DNA of 9,789 bases. It comes from Gorillibacterium sp. Lineage in GTDB: Bacteria; Bacillota; Bacilli; Paenibacillales; NBRC-103111. Both the position numbers and the translations under genes were made by a program. The DNA is taken from NCBI GenBank assembly GCA_023511325.1, contig JAIMBU010000049.1, positions 1-9,789 on the forward strand. Reading direction: 5' to 3'. Below the pieces are notes generated by a model, which worked only from the letters and a program-made list of their open reading frames with translations, had not been told where the DNA came from and made no database searches. This document shows positions 6,199-9,789 of the stretch, piece after piece (the stretch's first letter is position 1; every line of letters starts with the position of its first letter).

Positions 6199-7899
6199 TC
6201 CATCAACACGAGCCATGACCACTTTAGTCATCGCATCGAGCATCTCTGTGGATTCCTCTACGGAACCGCCCTTCACTGCGTAATACACTTTGATCTTCGG
6301 CTCCGTACCAGATGGACGCAAGGTAAACCATGAGCCACCCTCAAGCACGTATTTCAGAACATTTTCCCGTGGTAAGCCTTGAATTCCCAATGAATAGTCG
6401 AGAATCTCACTTACTGCCAGTCCGTTCAGCTCGACCGGTGGGTTTGCCCGCCAGTCATCCATGATGCTACGAATCTTAGTTAGTCCTTCCAAGCCTTTAA
6501 GTGTACGCGATTCCAGACGTTCCATGAAGAAGCCATGTTTCTCATACAGCTCAACAAGTACATCGTAGAGTGTTTTTCCTTGCTTCTTATAGTAGGCCGC
6601 AGCCTCGCAAATCAGCATGGAAGCGATAACCGCATCTTTGTCCCGAGCGTAGTTACCCGCTAGATAACCGTAGCTTTCCTCGTAGCCAAACAGGAAGGAG
6701 TGCTCACCCGTCCGCTCGAACTCAGTCATTCGCTCACCGATGTATTTGAAACCAGTCAGGGTATCAATAACTTTAACCCCAAAGCTACGAGCGATTTCGG
6801 CGCCCATCTCGCTCGTGACGATCGTTTTGATGACCACACCATTTGCTGGAATTGCCCCCCGCTCTTGCAGGCTACTGAGCAAATAATTAACCATGATTGC
6901 ACCCGATTGATTGCCACTAAGGACATTATATTCGCCTGCCGCGTCGCGGACGACCGCGCCCATCCGGTCACAATCCGGGTCCGTACCCAGAATAATATCC
7001 GCATCTACCTGCTTGCCGAGTTGAACGGCCAAGGTAAACGCGGCCTTCTCCTCGGGATTAGGAGATTTAACCGTTGAGAACAACGCATCAGGCAACTCCT
7101 GTTCTGGTACCACATACACCTGATTGAAGCCAATTTCCTGCAAAACGCGACGGACGCTGAGGTTACCCGCTCCGTGCAGTGGCGTAAATACGATCTTTAC
7201 GCGCTCTCCCAGCTCGCGAGCGATCTCTGGATTGGGGCTAACCGCGATGACAGCATCAATATATTTGCGATCAACATCTTCCCCGTGCCAGAGTAATAAG
7301 CCAGCGCCTTCTGCTTCGGCGCGCGTGATCCGCAGAACCGATGAGAACATGTCTAAGCTTTCGATCTCAGCGATAACTGCGTTGGCTGCGACCGACACCA
7401 TCTGCCCACCATCAGGCCCATATACTTTATAGCCGTTATATTCTGGCGGGTTATGACTAGCTGTAACAACGATTCCGGCTGAACAGCCCAGCTCGCGGAC
7501 AGCAAAAGACAGCTCTGGCGTTGGGCGAAGCGACTCAAACACATGCGCCGTAATCCCATTAGCAGCAAGAACAAGCGCAGCCTCGAGCGAGAACTCGGGT
7601 GATTGGTTTCGGGAATCATAGGCAATCGCAACCGATTGTGCCTTGTTGGTGCTGTTATTCTTAAGTAAGTATTGCGCTAAGCCTTGGGAAGCGCGACCTA
7701 CCGTGTAAAGATTCATCCGGTTGGTACCCGCGCCAATGACGCCTCGCATTCCACCGGTTCCAAATTCAAGATCCCGATAAAACCGATCCTCAATTTCCTT
7801 CGCCTGATCCTGCAGAGCATTTAATTCCGCTTGCGTCCCCTCATCTGCTTTATCAATCCAGAGGCGATAGTTGCTTTCTATCCGTTCATTTGCCGTCAT
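6196..7899 (-). CDS. pgcA: Phospho-sugar mutase (alpha-phosphoglucomutase type)
   Basis: Interconverts a hexose 6-phosphate and 1-phosphate, typically glucose, in the cytoplasm, feeding UDP-sugar synthesis for envelope polymers. The product is 567 aa, close to PgcA of bacilli (about 575-580). All alpha-D-phosphohexomutase signatures are present in order: the GTGGMRG motif (47-53), the phosphoserine loop VTASHNPPEYNGYK with Ser148, the metal-binding loop DPDCDR with Asp307, 309 and 311, the sugar-binding GYEESYG (405-411) and the phosphate-binding RPSGTEPK (528-535). No residue appears to be missing. ATG 7899 follows GAGGAGG with about 8 nt spacing. It lies 45 nt after fabZ with no terminator, so it should be cotranscribed. 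Substrate choice (glucose or mannose) cannot be settled from motifs; context with a polymer rich in ManNAc and GlcNAc does not decide it. Confidence 0.93.
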   Translation of the reverse strand: MTANERIESNYRLWIDKADEGTQAELNALQDQAKEIEDRFYRDLEFGTGGMRGVIGAGTNRMNLYTVGRASQGLAQYLLKNNSTNKAQSVAIAYDSRNQSPEFSLEAALVLAANGITAHVFESLRPTPELSFAVRELGCSAGIVVTASHNPPEYNGYKVYGPDGGQMVSVAANAVIAEIESLDMFSSVLRITRAEAEGAGLLLWHGEDVDRKYIDAVIAVSPNPEIARELGERVKIVFTPLHGAGNLSVRRVLQEIGFNQVYVVPEQELPDALFSTVKSPNPEEKAAFTLAVQLGKQVDADIILGTDPDCDRMGAVVRDAAGEYNVLSGNQSGAIMVNYLLSSLQERGAIPANGVVIKTIVTSEMGAEIARSFGVKVIDTLTGFKYIGERMTEFERTGEHSFLFGYEESYGYLAGNYARDKDAVIASMLICEAAAYYKKQGKTLYDVLVELYEKHGFFMERLESRTLKGLEGLTKIRSIMDDWRANPPVELNGLAVSEILDYSLGIQGLPRENVLKYVLEGGSWFTLRPSGTEPKIKVYYAVKGGSVEESTEMLDAMTKVVMARVDG

Positions 7900-7944
7900 A
7901 TATGTTCCTCCTCAGCCATGTTGTCGTTATTCTATGCATTATTT

Positions 7945-8409
7945 TTAAAGTGATATCGGTGCTGGTGTTGGAGTAGACTCTGGTCGATCAGCAAGTGCAA
8001 ACATCAGATCACCCTCCGCGACAATGCGATCTCCAACCTTAGCTATACCATGCCCTTTACCAATCGAGCCCTTCATCCGTGTCACCGTCATCTCCAAAAT
8101 TAAGGTATCCCCAGGAAAGACCTGCCCACGAAAACGAAAGTTATCAATCCCCGCCAGCAAGCCAAGTTTATTCTTATTGGCCTCTGCCTTCAAGATCGCC
8201 ACCGCACCCACCTGAGCTAATGCTTCTGTAATGAGAACACCAGGCATAACCGGATAACCGGGAAAGTGTCCTTGGAAAAAGGGTTCATTTATGGTTACGT
8301 TCTTTAATCCTACGGCTCGCTTACCTTCCTCTACCTCTAAAATCCGATCAACTAGCAAAAAAGGGTAACGGTGGGGCAGAATCTTCTGAACCTCGTTTAC
8401 ATCATACAT
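7945..8409 (-). CDS. fabZ: FabZ, 3-hydroxyacyl-ACP dehydratase
   Basis: Dehydrates (3R)-hydroxyacyl-ACP to trans-2-enoyl-ACP in type II fatty acid synthesis. The 154-aa product has a hot-dog fold sequence with [12 protein letters not shown] at 12-23 and the active-site block [20 protein letters not shown] with catalytic His48 and Glu62, matching the usual His/Glu pair. It is about 13 residues longer than typical Bacillus FabZ because of a Pro/Thr-rich tail ([10 protein letters not shown]). I chose ATG 8409 with AAAGGAG (8427-8421), a slightly long 11-nt spacing; a TTG at 8454 is in frame but has no binding site and gives residues foreign to the family. It is the first gene seen in the operon leading into the cell-wall genes. 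Confidence 0.95.
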   Translation of the reverse strand: MYDVNEVQKILPHRYPFLLVDRILEVEEGKRAVGLKNVTINEPFFQGHFPGYPVMPGVLITEALAQVGAVAILKAEANKNKLGLLAGIDNFRFRGQVFPGDTLILEMTVTRMKGSIGKGHGIAKVGDRIVAEGDLMFALADRPESTPTPAPISL

Positions 8410-8427
8410 GCATTCATGATCTCCTTT
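8397..8427 (-). promoter_or_regulatory. fabZ initiation region with an overlapping six-codon ORF
   Basis: AAAGGAG (8427-8421) serves ATG 8409 at 11 nt. Only 3 nt after it lies an out-of-frame ATG (8417) opening a six-codon ORF (MNACMM, stop at 8397) that overlaps the fabZ start. Neither spacing is ideal. A regulatory role is possible but unproven. Confidence 0.35.
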
Positions 8428-8438
8428 CAGTTTCAACC

Positions 8439-8464
8439 AGTATAAATTAGCCAACTTGTACCAA
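8439..8464 (-). promoter_or_regulatory. Weak promoter-like elements before fabZ
   Basis: TTGGTA (8464-8459) and TATACT (8444-8439) are separated by only 14 nt, short for sigma-A. The position, between the upstream hairpin and fabZ, is where an operon promoter would be expected. Confidence 0.25.
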
Positions 8465-8510
8465 CACTAGAGTTACTCCCTTTGCTGCTGCAGCCGCCAG
8501 GGTTAAGATA

Positions 8511-8541
8511 AAGGAGCATCCCGGGGTCCGGGGTGCTCCTT
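8511..8541 (-). terminator. Strong hairpin upstream of fabZ, probable terminator
   Basis: A 14-bp stem (AAGGAGCA with TGCTCCTT, then TCCCGG with CCGGGG including one G-U pair) around a 3-nt loop, 8511-8524 with 8528-8541. The U-tracts on both sides are short. On the minus strand it would end a gene lying upstream of fabZ, which is absent here because of the junction at 8661. Confidence 0.55.
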
Positions 8542-8660
8542 TCCCTTGACCTATAAAAGCCTATTAGCATTGAGCCGTAAATTCGCATGGTGTAGTTGGT
8601 CAGCGTCCCTCAGGTACTTCGCTTTCCTGATTGACTTTTCGAACGGATCTGATATAGATC
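8542..8660. other. Unassigned spacer before the HindIII junction
   Basis: A 119-base stretch with no recognisable gene. On the minus strand an open frame of about 35 codons ends at 8551, just before the hairpin, but it has no start and I do not recognise its sequence. Near the right end are GGATCT (8645-8650) and AGATCA (8656-8661), then AAGCTT. The left edge of the ilvE block begins here. Confidence 0.5.
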
Positions 8661-9533
8661 AAGCTTGTCACAAAAGAAAATGCAAAAATATCTGTATACG
8701 ATCACGGTTTTCTTTATGGGGATGGGGTGTTTGAAGGCATTCGCGTGTACAGCGGCAACGTGTTTCGCATGAAAGAACATATTGACCGCCTATACAATTC
8801 AGCGAAATCCATTTTATTGAACATTCCGTACACAAAAGAAGAATTAACAAATATTATCGTCCAGACGGTGCAAAAAAACGGCTTTGAAGACGCTTATATT
8901 CGCGTGGTCGTGTCGCGCGGTGTCGGTGACCTTGGGCTTGATCCATACAAATGTCCGAAGCCACAAGTAGTCGTCATCGTTGAACCGTTGGCAATCTTCC
9001 CAAAACATTTATATGAAACGGGCATTGAAGTCGTTACTGTAGCAACGAGACGAAATCGACCAGATGTACTAAGCCCAAAAGTAAAATCGTTAAACTATTT
9101 AAACAACGTATTAGTGCGAATTGAAGCGCATTTAGCAAACGTCAGCGAAGCGCTTATGCTCAACGACCAAGGATATGTCGCTGAAGGCTCTGCAGATAAC
9201 GTATTTATCGTCAAAAACGGCGTGTTATATACACCACCAGGATATGTCGGGGCGCTTGAAGGCATTACGCGCGATGCGATCATGGACATCGCTAAAGACC
9301 TCGGCTATGTCGTTAAAGAAGAACCGTTCACCCGTCATGATGTGTACACGGCAGACGAAGTATTTTTAACAGGAACCGCAGCAGAAGTCATTGCGGTCGT
9401 CAAAGTCGATGGTCGTGTCATTGGCGACGGTGTACCGGGCGAACATACAAAACGATTGTTAGAAGAGTTTCGCAAACGAGTCGTTTCTGAAGGCGTAAAA
9501 GTGTATGCTACACAAAATGTGAATGCAGGATGA
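8661..9533 (+). CDS. ilvE: Branched-chain amino acid aminotransferase, 5'-truncated
   Basis: A class IV PLP-dependent aminotransferase that makes valine, leucine and isoleucine from their 2-oxo acids with glutamate. The frame is open from AAG CTT at 8661 to TGA 9533 (290 codons). The usual length near 300 aa means only about ten N-terminal residues are lost; VTKENAKISVYDHGFLYGDG reads as the normal region just after the start. An in-frame TAG at 8655-8657 and no ATG lie upstream, so it has no proper start; a GTG at 8727 would be an unlikely internal one. Also seen: catalytic Lys in VKSLNYLNN (codon 9084-9086), the class IV signature EGSADNVFIVKNG and the cofactor phosphate-binding TGTAAE. Codon use (many ACA, TTA, AAA and CG-containing codons) differs from the minus-strand genes and is reminiscent of Geobacillus or Anoxybacillus. 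The downstream T-box supports an original ilvE-ilvB arrangement. Confidence 0.9.
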   Translation, partial: KLVTKENAKISVYDHGFLYGDGVFEGIRVYSGNVFRMKEHIDRLYNSAKSILLNIPYTKEELTNIIVQTVQKNGFEDAYIRVVVSRGVGDLGLDPYKCPKPQVVVIVEPLAIFPKHLYETGIEVVTVATRRNRPDVLSPKVKSLNYLNNVLVRIEAHLANVSEALMLNDQGYVAEGSADNVFIVKNGVLYTPPGYVGALEGITRDAIMDIAKDLGYVVKEEPFTRHDVYTADEVFLTGTAAEVIAVVKVDGRVIGDGVPGEHTKRLLEEFRKRVVSEGVKVYATQNVNAG

Positions 9534-9545
9534 CAAGTAAATAAG

Positions 9546-9789
9546 AAAAAAGCGTTGAAGAGGATAAGTAGCTAGCGGGTCGGGCATCTACAGAGAGCCG
9601 GGGAAGCTGAAAACCGGTGATGTCTCCGCTAGTGAACTCCCCTCGGAGCGCCGTCTTGAACGATTCGTTCTAGTAGGGACGGACGGGTGCACGTCACTCG
9701 TTATTAAAACGAGCGCTGCGACGATCGTCGCGTGCTCCTGAGGTGGCTTTGCCACGAAGAAGGGTGGTACCTCGGGAAGGATGCAAGCC
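9546..9789 (+). promoter_or_regulatory. Leucine T-box riboswitch leader, cut at the window end
   Basis: A T-box leader that senses uncharged tRNA and controls readthrough into downstream genes. Stem I is visible as CTAGCGG (9572-9578) paired with CCGCTAG (9626-9632), with the conserved AGAGAG at 9592-9597. The specifier loop reads GAA-CUC (9634-9639), so the codon is CUC and the tRNA is tRNA-Leu. The T-box core AGGGTGGTACC is at 9761-9771, with the antiterminator formed by CCTGAGGT (9737-9744) and ACCTCGGG (9769-9776). A palindromic stem, GCGACGATCGTCGC (9718-9731), belongs to the middle stem. The competing terminator's 3' half and the regulated gene are beyond the edge. By known gene order this would be ilvB and the ilv-leu operon. 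Confidence 0.93.

Noticed and set aside
6700..7432. Overlapping open frames on both strands inside the mutase gene
   Set aside because: The mutase frame carries all catalytic motifs in order; the others are by-products of its codon use.
7896..7919. Seven-codon ORF overlapping the mutase start as ATGA
   Set aside because: It consists almost entirely of the mutase binding site; a chance reading is likelier than a peptide.
8440..8475. FapR-like operator before fabZ
   Set aside because: TTAG and CTAG ends are present, but the spacing and central bases do not match the FapR palindrome.
8586..8645. tRNA-like strings (GTAGTTGGTCAGC and TTCGAAC)
   Set aside because: No acceptor or anticodon stem can be drawn and the T-arm is not GTTCGA; probably coincidence.
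8546..8734. A 62-codon plus-strand open frame across the junction
   Set aside because: It spans two unrelated blocks and conflicts with the clear ilvE frame.
1..9789. CRISPR array, insertion sequence, phage or toxin-antitoxin system
   Set aside because: No spaced direct repeats, transposase, terminal inverted repeats or related genes were seen on either strand.

Overview
Most of the window (about 1-8541) looks like chromosome of a low-to-mid GC endospore-forming Firmicute, most probably Paenibacillus or a close relative. This rests on strong AAGGAGG-type ribosome binding sites, frequent TTG starts, and a gene set joining fabZ, a phospho-sugar mutase, a DUF5693-type membrane protein, csaB, a TagA/WecG glycosyltransferase, a TagO/WecA-type transferase and a secreted Ig-like protein. 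The genus is an inference; I could not search databases.

Layout: everything from 1 to about 8409 is read on the minus strand, so the order of transcription is right to left. fabZ (8409-7945) leads a tightly packed operon: pgcA-like mutase (7899-6196), DUF5693-like membrane protein (6183-4126), csaB (4150-2969) and tagA-like glycosyltransferase (2972-2229). Gaps are short or the genes overlap (ATGA between csaB and tagA, 25 nt between the membrane protein and csaB). The operon ends at a hairpin terminator (2218-2183). A separate unit follows: promoter (about 2167-2139), tagO/wecA-like gene (2052-955) and terminator (859-829). After a roughly 300-base leader comes the 5' part of a secreted protein gene with a signal peptide (531 to beyond position 1).

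Together the genes make biological sense as a secondary cell wall polysaccharide (SCWP) and S-layer anchoring module. The mutase supplies sugar 1-phosphate. The TagO-like enzyme loads undecaprenyl phosphate with GlcNAc-1-P. The TagA-like enzyme is expected to add ManNAc. CsaB pyruvylates the polymer so that SLH domains can bind it. The polytopic DUF5693-like protein is an unassigned candidate for a membrane step. fabZ belongs to fatty acid synthesis.

The right end (8661-9789) is different. It is a plus-strand ilvE lacking only about its first ten codons, followed by a leucine-specifier (CUC) T-box leader cut by the window end. Codon use resembles Geobacillus/Anoxybacillus-type bacilli more than the left block. 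The break lies exactly at a HindIII site (AAGCTT, 8661-8666), preceded by a cluster of GATC sites. The simplest reading is a chimeric join (cloning, construct or assembly); a natural rearrangement is less likely. This junction is the most unusual feature of the window. I saw no CRISPR array, insertion sequence, tRNA or rRNA.
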